Notes under the pieces: generated by a model
What the model saw: the letters and a program-made list of their open reading frames with translations, nothing else
What the model was told of the DNA's origin: nothing
The model's database searches: none
Made by a program: the position numbers and the translations under genes
Source of the DNA: an uncultured Rikenellaceae bacterium
Lineage (GTDB): Bacteria > Bacteroidota > Bacteroidia > Bacteroidales > Rikenellaceae
Assembly: GCA_910577285.1 (NCBI GenBank)
Contig: CAJTLO010000004.1
Span: forward strand, 151,937-215,936
Reading direction: 5' to 3'
Length of the DNA stretch: 64,000 nucleotides
Shown: piece after piece, positions 16,992 through 25,627 of the stretch
Position numbering within the stretch: the first letter of the stretch is position 1
Layout: every line of letters starts with the position of its first letter

Positions 16992-17328
16992 AAGTATTAT
17001 CCCGAACGATGCCACATTTCCCCGCCGTTTTTTGGAAGGAATTTCCGCCGACCGTCCAATCGAAGGCTCCGCCGAACGGGATACCCGCCTCCGCGCCGCT
17101 GCTCGGCCCCCGCACCTCCTTTCCGTACAAACGGAACCGACAAAATGCGGCCGCACAGCTCGGGCGGACATCTTCCCGCGACAGTCCTTGAAAGTGGGAG
17201 TTCCGCACGCCGGCCCCATTGGATTCCCGCCCCGCCTCCTTCCGGAAAGACCGGACGACCGGAGAGGACCGGACGACCGCACGCGCTCCGCCACCGAAGA
17301 GAGACCCGACGAAACGATGCCGAGGCTC
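16992..17328. other. Non-coding gap between engB and prs
   Basis: 337 bp without a credible gene; the open frames here are Arg/Pro/Ser-rich shadows. Around 17,245-17,285 the 13-mer GACCGGACGACCG occurs twice, 4-5 bp apart. No T-run hairpin for engB is evident. Confidence 0.6.
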
Positions 17329-17937
17329 CTACTCCTGCCCCGCCTGCCGCAGGCACTCCCCGATAAAATCGAGTATCTCCTCCCGGCCCGTCCGTTTGGC
17401 AGACGAGGTACGGAACAGGGGAGGCAACTCCTCCCACTCCTCCAGCAACCGTTTCTGATAGAAACCGATATTGGTATTGACCTGACGGGCGGTGAGCTTG
17501 TCGCACTTGGTGAACACGATGCCGAAGGGCACCCCTTCCCGCCCCAGCAGGCGCATGAAATCGAGGTCGATCTGCATGGGAGCATGACGCGAATCGACCA
17601 GCACGAAGAGGAACCACATCTTCTTCGCCTTGGTGACATAGTCCGTTATCAACTTGCCGAACTCCCTGCGATCGCTCTTGGAGGCCTTCGCATAGCCGTA
17701 GCCGGGCAGATCGACCAGGTACCACTGCCCGTTGATAAGAAAGTGGTTTATCAGCTTGGTCTTTCCCGGCGTAGCCGACACTTTGGCCAGCGAACCGTTG
17801 TCCGTCAGCATATTGACAAGCGACGACTTGCCCACGTTACTGCGCCCGATAAAAGCGAATTCGGGCAATCCGTCATCGGGTATCTGCCCTATCCGACCGC
17901 TGCTGAAGGAGAAACCGGCCGATGTGATCTTCATCAT
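17329..17937 (-). CDS. engB: Ribosome biogenesis GTPase EngB/YsxC
   Basis: 202 residues, starting at one of two adjacent ATGs (17937 or 17934). A TRAFAC GTPase required for 50S subunit assembly. G1 is GRSNVGKS (31-38), G2 the conserved TPGKT, G3 DLPGYGYA, G4 TKCD (as FTKCDKL), G5 TSSAKRTG. FSSGRIGQIPDDGLPEFAF before G1 is typical of EngB. An in-frame extension of 20 residues upstream reads through the promoter and was rejected. Confidence 0.97.
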   Translation of the reverse strand: MMKITSAGFSFSSGRIGQIPDDGLPEFAFIGRSNVGKSSLVNMLTDNGSLAKVSATPGKTKLINHFLINGQWYLVDLPGYGYAKASKSDRREFGKLITDYVTKAKKMWFLFVLVDSRHAPMQIDLDFMRLLGREGVPFGIVFTKCDKLTARQVNTNIGFYQKRLLEEWEELPPLFRTSSAKRTGREEILDFIGECLRQAGQE

Positions 17938-17953
17938 TCCTTGCTGTTTCCCG

Positions 17954-17961
17954 CAAAGGTA
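17954..17961 (-). promoter_or_regulatory. Promoter -7 box for engB
   Basis: TACCTTTG on the minus strand, 16 bp upstream of the first ATG, implying a very short 5' leader. Confidence 0.6.
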
Positions 17962-18277
17962 ACCTTTTCCCCCGAAAGCAGCAATCCCGCCATGCACCGG
18001 CCGGAACGGACACCCGGGAGCATCCGCCTTTTCCGCACCTCTTCACGGACCCTCCCCCCACGGACCGCGGACCGCCATCTCTCCGACGACGCCCCTCCCC
18101 TCTCCGACGACGCCCCTCCCCTCTCCGACGAGAGCGGCGGCCCACCTTCCCCCCCCGACGCATGCTCCGCAAAGCGCGCACCTCGATCCGCCTAACGAAA
18201 TGATTTCCAATGCTCCATATTTAAAATATTTTAAAAATAGACAAAATCGATAAAAGCGGAAATAAGAGGCTCTTCAT
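17962..18277. other. Non-coding gap between divergent engB and fbp
   Basis: About 315 bp with no credible gene. It contains the 21-bp tandem repeat at 18080-18132 and then turns abruptly AT-rich near 18,200-18,280, before the fbp promoter. Confidence 0.6.
18080..18132. repeat. 21-bp tandem repeat, about 2.5 copies
   Basis: Two identical 21-bp units (18080-18100, 18101-18121) are followed by a partial third. It is strongly pyrimidine-rich on the plus strand, so copy number could vary by slippage. Confidence 0.85.
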
Positions 18278-18309
18278 TTTGCTTATTCCGCCGCGACGCC
18301 TTATATTTG
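18278..18309 (+). promoter_or_regulatory. Promoter of fbp (TTTG-N20-TATATTTG)
   Basis: TTTG at 18278-18281 and TATATTTG at 18302-18309 match both elements of the Bacteroidota housekeeping promoter with 20-bp spacing. The ATG lies 43 bp downstream. Confidence 0.8.
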
Positions 18310-18352
18310 TGTAAAAATTAACACCCACAGCACATCTAACCATTCTACCGCT

Positions 18353-19366
18353 ATGCAAAAGACCATCACACTCAACGAGTTCATCATACACCAGCAGGCC
18401 GAGTTCCCGGAGGCTACCGGCAACTTCTCCTGTCTGCTCCACCACATCGGCATCGCCGCCAAGAAGGTAAACCGCGAGGTGAACAAAGCGGGCCTCGTAG
18501 ACATTCTGGGCCGTGCGGGATGCGAAAACATTCAGGGCGAAGAGCAGCAGAAACTCGACGTCTACGCCAACGACGCCTTCATGGAAGAGTTGCAGGCCAG
18601 CGGCGAGTGCTGCGGCATCGCCTCCGAAGAGAACGAAGGGGTGACGACATTCCACGAAGGACTCTGCCGCAACGCCAAGTACATCGTCTGCATGGACCCG
18701 CTCGACGGCTCGTCCAACATCGACGTGAACGTGTCGGTCGGCACGATCTTCTCCATCTACCGGCGCAAATCCCCCATCGGCGAGGCCGCCGTACTGGAGG
18801 ACTTCCTGCAGAAAGGTTCCGAAATGATCGCCGCCGGTTACATCATCTACGGCTCCTCCACCATGCTCGTCTATACCGTGGGACGCGGGGTGAACGGTTT
18901 CACGCTCGATCCGTCGCTCGGCGAGTTCTGTCTCTCCCACCCCAACATCCAGACATCCGCCGGCGGAAAAATCTATTCCATCAACGAGGGCAACTACGAA
19001 AAATTCCCCGTCGGAATCAAAAAATACATCAAATACTGCCAGGAGAAAGACCCCAAGACCCACCGGCCCTACACCTCGCGTTACATCGGTTCGCTGGTGG
19101 CCGACTTCCACCGCAACATGCTCAAAGGCGGCGTCTTCATGTATCCTTCGACCGACAGCCACCCCCACGGAAAGCTGCGCCTGCTCTACGAGTGCAACCC
19201 CATCGCCTTCATCGCCGAACAGGCCGGAGGGCTGGCCTTCAGCGAGGAGGGGCGCGTACTCGACCTGCAGCCCGAAGCGATACACCAACGCGTAACCTTC
19301 TACGCCGGCGCACGGGACATGGTGATGAAGGTGAAGGAGTTCCTCGATTTCTTCAACCACATCTGA
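18353..19366 (+). CDS. fbp: Class 1 fructose-1,6-bisphosphatase
   Basis: 337 residues, full length for the class 1 enzyme that hydrolyses fructose-1,6-bisphosphate in gluconeogenesis. The metal/catalytic motif DPLDGSSNID is at 115-124, preceded by IASEEN with the metal-binding glutamates. STMLVYTVGRGVNGFTLDPSLGEF and the NMLKGGVFMYPSTDSHPHGKLRLLYECNPIAFIAEQAGG region match FBPase I throughout. Transcribed from a strong promoter; the thioredoxin gene follows 85 bp downstream on the same strand and may be co-transcribed. Confidence 0.98.
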   Translation: MQKTITLNEFIIHQQAEFPEATGNFSCLLHHIGIAAKKVNREVNKAGLVDILGRAGCENIQGEEQQKLDVYANDAFMEELQASGECCGIASEENEGVTTFHEGLCRNAKYIVCMDPLDGSSNIDVNVSVGTIFSIYRRKSPIGEAAVLEDFLQKGSEMIAAGYIIYGSSTMLVYTVGRGVNGFTLDPSLGEFCLSHPNIQTSAGGKIYSINEGNYEKFPVGIKKYIKYCQEKDPKTHRPYTSRYIGSLVADFHRNMLKGGVFMYPSTDSHPHGKLRLLYECNPIAFIAEQAGGLAFSEEGRVLDLQPEAIHQRVTFYAGARDMVMKVKEFLDFFNHI

Positions 19367-19451
19367 CATCCGTCCCGCACGGCTGCCGCGGAGGGTCCGG
19401 TACGGAAATTGCGAAGCGACTGTCGTAACGAAATAACGACAGCGAACGATC

Positions 19452-19778
19452 ATGACGGAACACGAAAAGAGAGCCGGCCGTTTCAATGAGATAACGGGAG
19501 GCGAAACGCCCGTGCTGGTGGATTTCTACGCCACCTGGTGCGGCCCGTGCAAGATGATGGCTCCGATGCTCGACGAGCTCAAACAGCGCTTCGGAGAGCG
19601 GCTGCGCATCATCAAACTGGACATAGACAACCGCAACAACGCGGAGGCGGTACGGCAATACGGCGTACGTTCGGTGCCGACGCTGTTGCTCTTCCGCCAG
19701 GGCGAACTGCTCTGGCGCGAAAGCGGCGCACGACGCACGGACGAGCTGGCCGACCTGATCGACCGTTTCCTCCGTTAA
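19452..19778 (+). CDS. Thioredoxin-family protein
   Basis: 108 residues, a single thioredoxin domain with no signal peptide, so cytosolic. The redox motif is WCGPCK (Cys30, Cys33), the cis-Pro is in VRSVPTLLLF, and DFYATW and the C-terminal helix DELADLIDRFL match typical thioredoxin. It should reduce protein disulfides using thioredoxin reductase. It is followed by a strong hairpin terminator. Whether it is the main thioredoxin or a paralogue cannot be told here. Confidence 0.93.
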   Translation: MTEHEKRAGRFNEITGGETPVLVDFYATWCGPCKMMAPMLDELKQRFGERLRIIKLDIDNRNNAEAVRQYGVRSVPTLLLFRQGELLWRESGARRTDELADLIDRFLR

Positions 19779-19812
19779 ACGCTCCGACGGAGCGAAATGT
19801 TCCGGTCCACAT

Positions 19813-19864
19813 AAGCGGAGCAGGCCACGGCTGAAGCCGTAAGCCCGCTCCGCTTGCGTTTTTC
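19813..19864 (+). terminator. Terminator after the thioredoxin gene
   Basis: Long stem with outer arms AAGCGGAGC / GCTCCGCTT, an internal hairpin (ACGGCT/AGCCGT) and a GCGTTTTT tail. Confidence 0.8.
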
Positions 19865-20060
19865 CCCGCTTCCATCCCCTCCGCGGAGCCGCACTGCGCC
19901 AAGTATCCTCCGCGTCCTCTCCGGTGGTCCTTATACCGTCCAGCGCTGGCCGATGCCCATCCGGAATGCGACATTCCTCTGCCCGCACCCCCGAAATAAG
20001 GCAGGGGGCCGTGCCTTTCACGCACAGCCCCCTATCATCTCATCGCGGCGCCTTCGCCAT

Positions 20061-20621
20061 CTATGCCTGCAACCCGCCGGCTGCCAACGCCTCCGCCGCC
20101 TTGCGCACCAACGCGCTCTCATCGTCGGCAAAACGGGCCGCCAGCTCCACGCCGTCCACCCCGTCGGGCAACCGCCCGTCGCCGTCGCGCATCCGTGCCA
20201 GGGCGAGCAGGGCACAGTAGCGGAGCAGGGGAGCTGCGTCCGCCCTCAGCCACTCCTCGGCCAGCGGCCCCGCCAGCGACGTGTGCGACAGCAGCGAAAA
20301 GGCGAGGTTCTCAGCCAGCTCGGCATTCGTCACCCCCGCCCCCCAGAAAGCGAGCTCCTCGGCAGTCACCGACTCGGGATCGGCAACGACGAAAGCCGAC
20401 AGGAGCAGTTCGCGCAACTGCTTGCCGTAAAGAAAACGGGCAAAAGCATGGTCCGGGGCGAAGAGAGCGGCCGCACGCCGAACGGCGTGCAGACTTACCC
20501 CCCAATTGCTTACGTAACGCACCCCCAACTCTTCCATCCTTCCGACTACCGCCCCGTTGATGTCGCGTCGCAACATACGGACCAGTGCGCCCATTTTTTC
20601 AGTATGTTCATCTGTCTTCAT
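20061..20621 (-). CDS. AlkD-like HEAT-repeat protein
   Basis: 186 residues, all helical. The layout (MGALVRMLRRDINGAVVGRMEELGVRYVSNWGVSLHAVRRAA, then KQLRELLLSAFVVADPESVTAEELAFWGAGVTNAELAENLAFSLL) resembles the short Bacteroidota proteins usually annotated as DNA alkylation repair, related to AlkD HEAT-like glycosylases. It is shorter than classical AlkD (about 235 residues), and I cannot confirm the aromatic and Asp residues needed to excise alkylated bases, so glycosylase activity is uncertain. The DUF4831 gene lies 72 bp upstream on the same strand and could share its transcript. Confidence 0.6.
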   Translation of the reverse strand: MKTDEHTEKMGALVRMLRRDINGAVVGRMEELGVRYVSNWGVSLHAVRRAAALFAPDHAFARFLYGKQLRELLLSAFVVADPESVTAEELAFWGAGVTNAELAENLAFSLLSHTSLAGPLAEEWLRADAAPLLRYCALLALARMRDGDGRLPDGVDGVELAARFADDESALVRKAAEALAAGGLQA

Positions 20622-20693
20622 ACGATCCGATATTTCGTTCCGCCCGCCCCGCAGTTCCCGGTCGGGAACCGACCGACAGCGGCCGTTCTTTCG

Positions 20694-21608
20694 TTACCTG
20701 ACAGGCAATACGGTCGTTTCGCCGTACTGGTATATGGGCAGCTCGGCGCTTCCCAGCTCGACCGTATCGAACACCACCCGGCAATCCACCCTGTCCGCAA
20801 CGGCATATTCCGCCTCGTCGGAGCGCAGCGCACGCTTCCGCTGCGGAGGATAGACCTTCGCGGCCAGCTCCTGCGGACGGCACTCCAACACCACCGGTTC
20901 GCCCGAAAGGTCGGAAGCGGGCAACAGGCCGCTATCCTCGCGGAAACGACACACCACGAACGCCCGGCTCCGCTCGTCGGGCACGACGCGATACCGCACC
21001 GTATAGGTCGTGACGATCCGTTTTCCGAAAAAGAGTTCGAGGTATTCGTTCTCCATGCGGTCCAGCCGCTCCACGGCCGTAGCGAGTCCCGCACCGTAAA
21101 CCGTTTCGGCATAATCGCCCATCACCAGGTCCGCCCGCCTGTTGCGCAGATCGAACACCGCCTGGGCGGCATCCCGCGCCGCGTTCTCCAGGCTGCTTCC
21201 GGTTGCGCTGCGGCGGTCGGGAAGCACCCGCGGAAACTCCTCCGCATGCTCCGTCACGCCATACACCGCCGTGTTCGACGGCGGGAGGGCACCCGGAACC
21301 GGATCGGGAGCCGTCAAAGGATCGTAACAGCCCAAGGTCGCCGAACGGAGCGTATAGACCTCCTTGTCGGCCAACGGGGCGATCACCCCGAAATATTTCT
21401 GCGCGAAACGGGCATAAGGGCCCGTCACGACCCGTTCACACACCACCGTCACATCGACTACCACGGTCGTCTGCGGCATCATGTACACCCGCCTGCCGTC
21501 CGGCATCGCCACATCGCCCACGGGGGCCATGTCGAGCGCCTGCCCGGCAGCCGTTCCCGCACACGCAGCCAATACGACCGCCGCGAGCATCTTCCTGAAA
21601 TTTCCCAT
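20694..21608 (-). CDS. DUF4831-family secreted protein
   Basis: 304 residues from MGNFRKMLAAVV. A classical signal peptide ends TAAGQA. The mature protein has two similar beta-rich halves and matches the Bacteroidota family DUF4831 in its general features: a start after the signal with PDGRRVYMMPQTTVVVDVTV, the PLADKEVYTLRSATL segment, ELFFGKRIVTTYTVRY, and PIYQYGE near the C-terminus. No known activity; probably periplasmic. The much longer frame that continues upstream into the methyltransferase region is a shadow. A promoter box lies 76 bp before the start. Confidence 0.82.
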   Translation of the reverse strand: MGNFRKMLAAVVLAACAGTAAGQALDMAPVGDVAMPDGRRVYMMPQTTVVVDVTVVCERVVTGPYARFAQKYFGVIAPLADKEVYTLRSATLGCYDPLTAPDPVPGALPPSNTAVYGVTEHAEEFPRVLPDRRSATGSSLENAARDAAQAVFDLRNRRADLVMGDYAETVYGAGLATAVERLDRMENEYLELFFGKRIVTTYTVRYRVVPDERSRAFVVCRFREDSGLLPASDLSGEPVVLECRPQELAAKVYPPQRKRALRSDEAEYAVADRVDCRVVFDTVELGSAELPIYQYGETTVLPVR

Positions 21609-21683
21609 GATCCTGATCTGTTTGTATGTATGATCTCTTTCGTACCGCCCCCGACCGACTCCTTCGGCCGACGACCGGTAGCA

Positions 21684-21691
21684 CAAATCTA
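21684..21691 (-). promoter_or_regulatory. Promoter -7 box for the DUF4831 gene
   Basis: TAGATTTG on the minus strand, in the AT-rich gap after the methyltransferase stop. Confidence 0.55.
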
Positions 21692-21730
21692 ACGCTTTTC
21701 GGAAAAAATAAAAACCCCGGCGGCCAGGTT

Positions 21731-22579
21731 TCAGAAGCGCAGGTAGAAATCGCCTGTCAGCCGGCGGTACTCCTCGGTATAGCAGCCCGCCTCCTCTCCC
21801 GTTTCGATGGTGAGGCTCCTCTCCTCGACCACGGCCGCACAGGAGCCCGCCGGAGCGAGTTCGAGCAACACCCGTTTGGGTGCCGCAGCGGGCAACGTCG
21901 ACACGGCGGTGCGCCTGTTGAGCCCGAAACCGGCCGCACGCGCCTCGGCAAGAAAACGCACGGCACTGTCGGCCGGCAGCACCACCGAAAAGAGTCCGTC
22001 CGGCACCAGCAGCCGCGCGGCGCACGCCAGCAGTTCGCCGTACGACAACGAATCGGTATGACGGGCCGTGTTGCGGCCCGCGTGCGGCGAACGCAACGAA
22101 TCCACGAACCACGGCGGATTGGAGACGATATGATGGTAACGCCCCTCCCGGGAGCCGGCATCGTCGTCCGTTGCCCGCGTCGCGACGCCGACCGAATCCC
22201 CCGCAACGCCTGCCGCACCCTGTCTGCCCGCCTCCTCCGACATCGCCGCCGCGCCGGGGACGAAATCCTGTATGCCGCAATGATACACCCCTATCCTGTC
22301 GCTCCACGGCGACGACGCGACGTTGGCAAGGGCCTGCGCCGCGCTCGCACCGTCCACCTCTACGGCATCCACCCGCACCCGAGCGGCCTGCGCCGCCTCG
22401 GTCCGTTGCGCCACCATCAGGGCGATCAGGCCCGTCCCGGTTCCGACATCGAGCCACCGGATGTGGCCGGGCACCACCCGCGCCCACGCGCCGAGCAACA
22501 CGCCGTCGGTGCCCACCTTCATGGCGGCACCCGACTGCTCCACGGCAAATTTCTTGAATCTGAACCAACTGTTAGCCAT
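21731..22579 (-). CDS. TrmN6-like tRNA1(Val) adenine-N6 methyltransferase
   Basis: 282 residues from MANSWFRFKKFAVEQSGAAMKVGTDGVLLGAW, the usual start of the TrmN6/YfiC family, which methylates A37 of tRNA1(Val). SAM motif I is DVGTGTG (44-50) and motif IV is NPPW (154-157), preceded by IVS and followed by FVDSLRSP. Between them, at about 109-146, sits a low-complexity Gly/Ala/Asp insertion absent from normal family members, which are about 240 residues. An in-frame start 11 codons upstream is less likely. The fold and motifs are clear; the tRNA target is inferred from family. Confidence 0.85.
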   Translation of the reverse strand: MANSWFRFKKFAVEQSGAAMKVGTDGVLLGAWARVVPGHIRWLDVGTGTGLIALMVAQRTEAAQAARVRVDAVEVDGASAAQALANVASSPWSDRIGVYHCGIQDFVPGAAAMSEEAGRQGAAGVAGDSVGVATRATDDDAGSREGRYHHIVSNPPWFVDSLRSPHAGRNTARHTDSLSYGELLACAARLLVPDGLFSVVLPADSAVRFLAEARAAGFGLNRRTAVSTLPAAAPKRVLLELAPAGSCAAVVEERSLTIETGEEAGCYTEEYRRLTGDFYLRF

Positions 22580-22654
22580 ACTGAAAAACGATCGCCGCAT
22601 GCGGCTCCGCATTCCCGCGGCAAGAGCCCCGAGGCACTCCGCTCATGCTTCCTG

Positions 22655-23431
22655 TCAATAGTATGCAATCACCCGCTCCTCTCTCACGCAGGAGATGCAC
22701 GCACCCTGCGCATCGGTCCGGCGGATCGTCCGACCGATCCAGTTGCCCTCCCCGTCGAACGACGCATATTCCATTTCGGCGATCTCCTCCTTTTGTCCCC
22801 CGACAAAGGAGACCGTCCGTACCGGGTTGCCCGCACGGTCGTAGGCATACTCTTTCACCGTCGTTCCGGCCGGCCCGCGACGCTCCTCCCGCACGGGGCG
22901 GCCTTTCCGGTAACGGATCGTAACCACCGTTGTATCGCCGTCGGAGACCGCTACGCTCCGGAAGCGGCCGCTCCGACGCCGAAGATGCTCTTCGCCCCGC
23001 TGCCGCCCCTGCTCGTCGTAGGTATACCGCACGCAACGCCCGCCGTCGCCCCATTCGCAGATCACGGTCCGGTCGCCGCCGTAGCCGACCGAGCGGGAAA
23101 CGATGCGTTCCAACCGTCCGTCCGCCGCGTACACATAGTCTTCCCAGCCCGACAGGACACCTCCGGGAAGATACTCCGCCGACACGAGATTGCCTGCCTC
23201 ATCGAACCGATACGCAGCATTCGCCCCGGCATCCTCCGTCCGGCTCCCTTGCTCCGTTCCTCCGTCGCACTCCGCCGTCCGATAGGCCGATGCGACGACC
23301 GAACGCACCCGTCCCTGCAATCCGAGAGCCTGCAACGCATGCTCCTCCCCGCCGCGGGAACACCCCGCCGCCACTACCGCCGACAGGAGTACGGCGCACA
23401 TCTTCAATCCGATTCCATACATATCTTTCAT
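22655..23431 (-). CDS. YD-repeat-like lipoprotein
   Basis: 258 residues from MKDMYGIGLKM, giving a lipoprotein signal ending VVAAGCSRG. An in-frame extension upstream overlaps the TIGR02757 stop and lacks signal character. The mature part repeats a short strand-turn-strand pattern: YRFDEAGNLVS, YVYAADGRLERI, YTYDEQGRQRG, YAYDRAGNPVR, YASFDGEGNWIG. These are like the YD/RHS motifs used in sugar-binding or beta-structure proteins, but too few and short for an RHS toxin. Probably exported and membrane-anchored; function unknown. Confidence 0.75.
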   Translation of the reverse strand: MKDMYGIGLKMCAVLLSAVVAAGCSRGGEEHALQALGLQGRVRSVVASAYRTAECDGGTEQGSRTEDAGANAAYRFDEAGNLVSAEYLPGGVLSGWEDYVYAADGRLERIVSRSVGYGGDRTVICEWGDGGRCVRYTYDEQGRQRGEEHLRRRSGRFRSVAVSDGDTTVVTIRYRKGRPVREERRGPAGTTVKEYAYDRAGNPVRTVSFVGGQKEEIAEMEYASFDGEGNWIGRTIRRTDAQGACISCVREERVIAYY

Positions 23432-23489
23432 CGTTTCATTTGCGGACAAAAACCGTTCGACCACACTTTCCGCCCCTCGCAAACCGCCT

Positions 23490-24275
23490 CTATATCCCCG
23501 AAAGCGGACCGAAGCCACCGTCGATCCCCGCCCCGAACAGAGCGAAGTCGTACTTCACGGGGTCGGCCGCATCCAGCGTCCGCAACGCCTCGGTCACCTC
23601 CTCCACGCTCCGCCAATCGTTCTGGCGGCGTTGCAGCAACCCGAGCGCCCGCGCCGTCGTTCCGCTGTGGAGATCGAGCGGCAGGTAGAGCGCCGAGGCG
23701 GGAATCGTCCTCCACAGGCCGAAGTCCACTCCCCGCCCGTCGTCGCGCACCATCCACCGCAGGTACATGTTCAACCGTTTGCAGGAGGCACGCCGCTCGA
23801 TGGAAGCGAGGTGTTTCTCGCAGCGCACGGGATGATCGCAGGCAAAGAACTCGCGCCGGAACTCGGCCAGCACGCAACGCAGATCGCCCGTTGCGGCGTA
23901 CCGTCGCTCGAAGAAGTCGCCGATACCGCCCCACGCCGCACACACCCTGCGCAGCGACGTGACGAATGCCACCAGGTCGTCGCCGTTGAAGGTGCGGTGC
24001 ACGAAGCGCCGGAGCCTGCCCAGTTCGGCCCCGGAGGCATCCATCGTGAAGTCGTAGGGCGCGTCGTCCATCAGCTCCATCATGCGCCGACCGCTCCGCA
24101 CGATGGCCCGCCGATTGCCCCACGCGACAGTTGCCGCCAGAAACCCGGCTATCTCCCGGTCCTCCTTCCGGGTGAACATGTGGGGCACGGACACGGGATC
24201 ATCCGCGATGAAATCCACCGTATCGTACCGGTCGTACAACGCATCGAGCAACTCTTTCAAAACCTCGCGTTCCAT
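23490..24275 (-). CDS. TIGR02757-family protein (DUF2400)
   Basis: 261 residues, full length for TIGR02757, a Bacteroidota-enriched family of unknown function with weak helix-hairpin-helix character. Typical segments are DPVSVPHMFTRKEDREIAGFLAATVAWGNR, RRFVHRTFNGDDLVAFV, RRASCKRLNMYLRWMVRDD and PLDLHSGTTARALGLLQRRQNDW. The cluster of Arg/Lys with a GNR motif would suit nucleic-acid binding, but no enzymatic motif is proven. It starts 130 bp from the tRNA-Glu gene; the YD-repeat lipoprotein lies downstream. Confidence 0.88.
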   Translation of the reverse strand: MEREVLKELLDALYDRYDTVDFIADDPVSVPHMFTRKEDREIAGFLAATVAWGNRRAIVRSGRRMMELMDDAPYDFTMDASGAELGRLRRFVHRTFNGDDLVAFVTSLRRVCAAWGGIGDFFERRYAATGDLRCVLAEFRREFFACDHPVRCEKHLASIERRASCKRLNMYLRWMVRDDGRGVDFGLWRTIPASALYLPLDLHSGTTARALGLLQRRQNDWRSVEEVTEALRTLDAADPVKYDFALFGAGIDGGFGPLSGI

Positions 24276-24369
24276 CCGTTACCCTCCATTTCTTTTCGCG
24301 AAGGTACTCAAAAAGCCCTACATCGGCAAAGGCCGGGGGCTTGCCGCACGCCCGACCGGATAAAACAAC

Positions 24370-24397
24370 AGACGCCGGACCTTACAGTCCGGCGTCT
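24370..24397 (-). terminator. Terminator after tRNA-Glu(CTC)
   Basis: A perfect 11-bp stem with a 6-nt loop. On the minus strand the tail is TGTTTTA-like. It lies 8 bp past the tRNA. Confidence 0.75.
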
Positions 24398-24404
24398 GCC
24401 TTCG

Positions 24405-24476
24405 TACTCCATACCAGAATCGAACTGGTATTTGCAGAATGAGAATCTGCTGTCCTAACCGTTAGACGAATGGAGC
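24405..24476 (-). tRNA. tRNA-Glu (anticodon CTC)
   Basis: Cloverleaf with acceptor GCTCCAT/ATGGAGT, D arm GTCT/GGAC, anticodon stem GCAGA/TCTGC with loop TTCTCAT (anticodon CTC, reads GAG), and T arm ACCAG/CTGGT with TTCGATT. The first acceptor pair is G1:U72. Discriminator A; no encoded CCA. Confidence 0.95.
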
Positions 24477-24518
24477 GGTTTTCACATACTTTGCAGGGAT
24501 CACTTCCCGAAAGCGGTA

Positions 24519-24550
24519 CAAAAGTAGAGCAAATATTCGAATCCGCCAAA
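24519..24550 (-). promoter_or_regulatory. Promoter of tRNA-Glu(CTC)
   Basis: On the minus strand TTTG at 24550-24547, a 20-bp spacer, then TACTTTTG (24526-24519) match both consensus elements. Confidence 0.7.
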
Positions 24551-24694
24551 TAACTCGTCACTATTTTACGCACTCCGGAAAAATATTTGCGCCGTGCAAC
24601 AAAATGCAGCGCAAAATCATCTTACTAAAGACCCGCCCCGAAAGGGAAACGGGCCGAGATACAACCGATACGTTCAACCCTAAAACCAACGACC

Positions 24695-25546
24695 ATGAAA
24701 TTTGCATTTCGACCTTTGGGCGCGCTCGCGCTCGCCGCAGCACTGCTCCCCTCCTGCACCGACAAACGCCACGAGAACACGCATCCCGTCATCGTCGATC
24801 CGATCGACCCTCCCTACCAGTACTGCGTGACCGACATCGTCTATACCTGCACCTACGGTCCGGAGAGCTACTCCGGCACCTATGCCATCACCTACGATGA
24901 GCCCGGCCGGGTCGCCGGCATCACCTATACGACGGAGGATCTCGGCACCCCCTACGAAGAGCGTTACCGCTACCTGCCCGATGAAACGGTACTCATCCTG
25001 ACCTATGCCGACGACGACACAGCATACATCTGTCACCTCCCCCTGAACGCCACAGGAACGATCCGGGAGTTCTTCGCCGAAGGGGAGCCCCAGGAGCGCT
25101 ATGTCTACTCCTACGGGCCGCAGGACATGCTGGCCTCCATGACCAACGCCGAAATCGACAGCGGCATGCGGAACATCCGCTGGACCGAGGGCGACATGAC
25201 GGAGGCCGACCTCTTTTTCGCCATGTGGGAAGAGGACGAGGAACCGTATCTGGAACAGGCCCGCATGCGGTGCACCTACACCGCCCATTACAACGACTAT
25301 AGCATCGACATCAACTCCCTCACCAACAACTACCTTCTTCCGACCGGAGGCCCGATACCCGCCAACATCGGCCGTCCGGGCATAACCAGCCTCCACCTGC
25401 TCTCGGAACTGCGCCTCGAAGGCGGCCCCATCCCCGCCCTGCACACCCTCGCCTACGAGTTCGACGCGGACGGACGGCTCTCCACCCTCACGGTCACGGA
25501 ACCGCGCATGGACATGCGGCATACCTATACTTTCTACTACCGGTAA
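24695..25546 (+). CDS. Hypothetical lipoprotein (DUF4595-like)
   Basis: 283 residues. Signal peptide with lipobox LLPSCTD at Cys23 or nearby. The mature part is beta-rich, with motifs such as YAITYDEPGRVAGITYT, RYRYLPDETVLILTY, RYVYSYGPQDMLAS and YEFDADGRLSTLTVTEP. This regular strand-turn pattern is typical of Bacteroidales DUF4595-type lipoproteins and resembles the YD-like lipoprotein at 22655. No catalytic motif is visible. Likely monocistronic: tRNA-Glu lies upstream on the other strand and a terminator hairpin follows. Confidence 0.72.
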   Translation: MKFAFRPLGALALAAALLPSCTDKRHENTHPVIVDPIDPPYQYCVTDIVYTCTYGPESYSGTYAITYDEPGRVAGITYTTEDLGTPYEERYRYLPDETVLILTYADDDTAYICHLPLNATGTIREFFAEGEPQERYVYSYGPQDMLASMTNAEIDSGMRNIRWTEGDMTEADLFFAMWEEDEEPYLEQARMRCTYTAHYNDYSIDINSLTNNYLLPTGGPIPANIGRPGITSLHLLSELRLEGGPIPALHTLAYEFDADGRLSTLTVTEPRMDMRHTYTFYYR

Positions 25547-25576
25547 GAGCGACGCTCCTCCGACCGCGACGCACGC

Positions 25577-25606
25577 AAAAGGGGCATCCTTGCAGGATGC
25601 CCCTTT
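25577..25606. terminator. Terminator between lipoprotein gene and rpmA
   Basis: Perfect 10-bp stem (GGGGCATCCT/AGGATGCCCC) with a 3-nt loop. It is followed by TTT on the plus strand and TTTT on the minus strand, so it can end both the lipoprotein gene and rplU-rpmA. Confidence 0.85.
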
Positions 25607-25627
25607 CATCTTATCGTATGCGGAGAA

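Noticed and set aside
17873..18181. Minus-strand frame with GEGRRRR repeats
   Set aside because: This is the 21-bp tandem repeat read in one frame; the repeat length is a multiple of three by chance, and there is no promoter or start.
20694..22568. A 624-codon frame joining the DUF4831 gene to upstream sequence
   Set aside because: Only the part after 21608 (reading leftwards) has a signal peptide and family character; the upstream part is antisense-like Gly/Arg-rich shadow within the methyltransferase gene.
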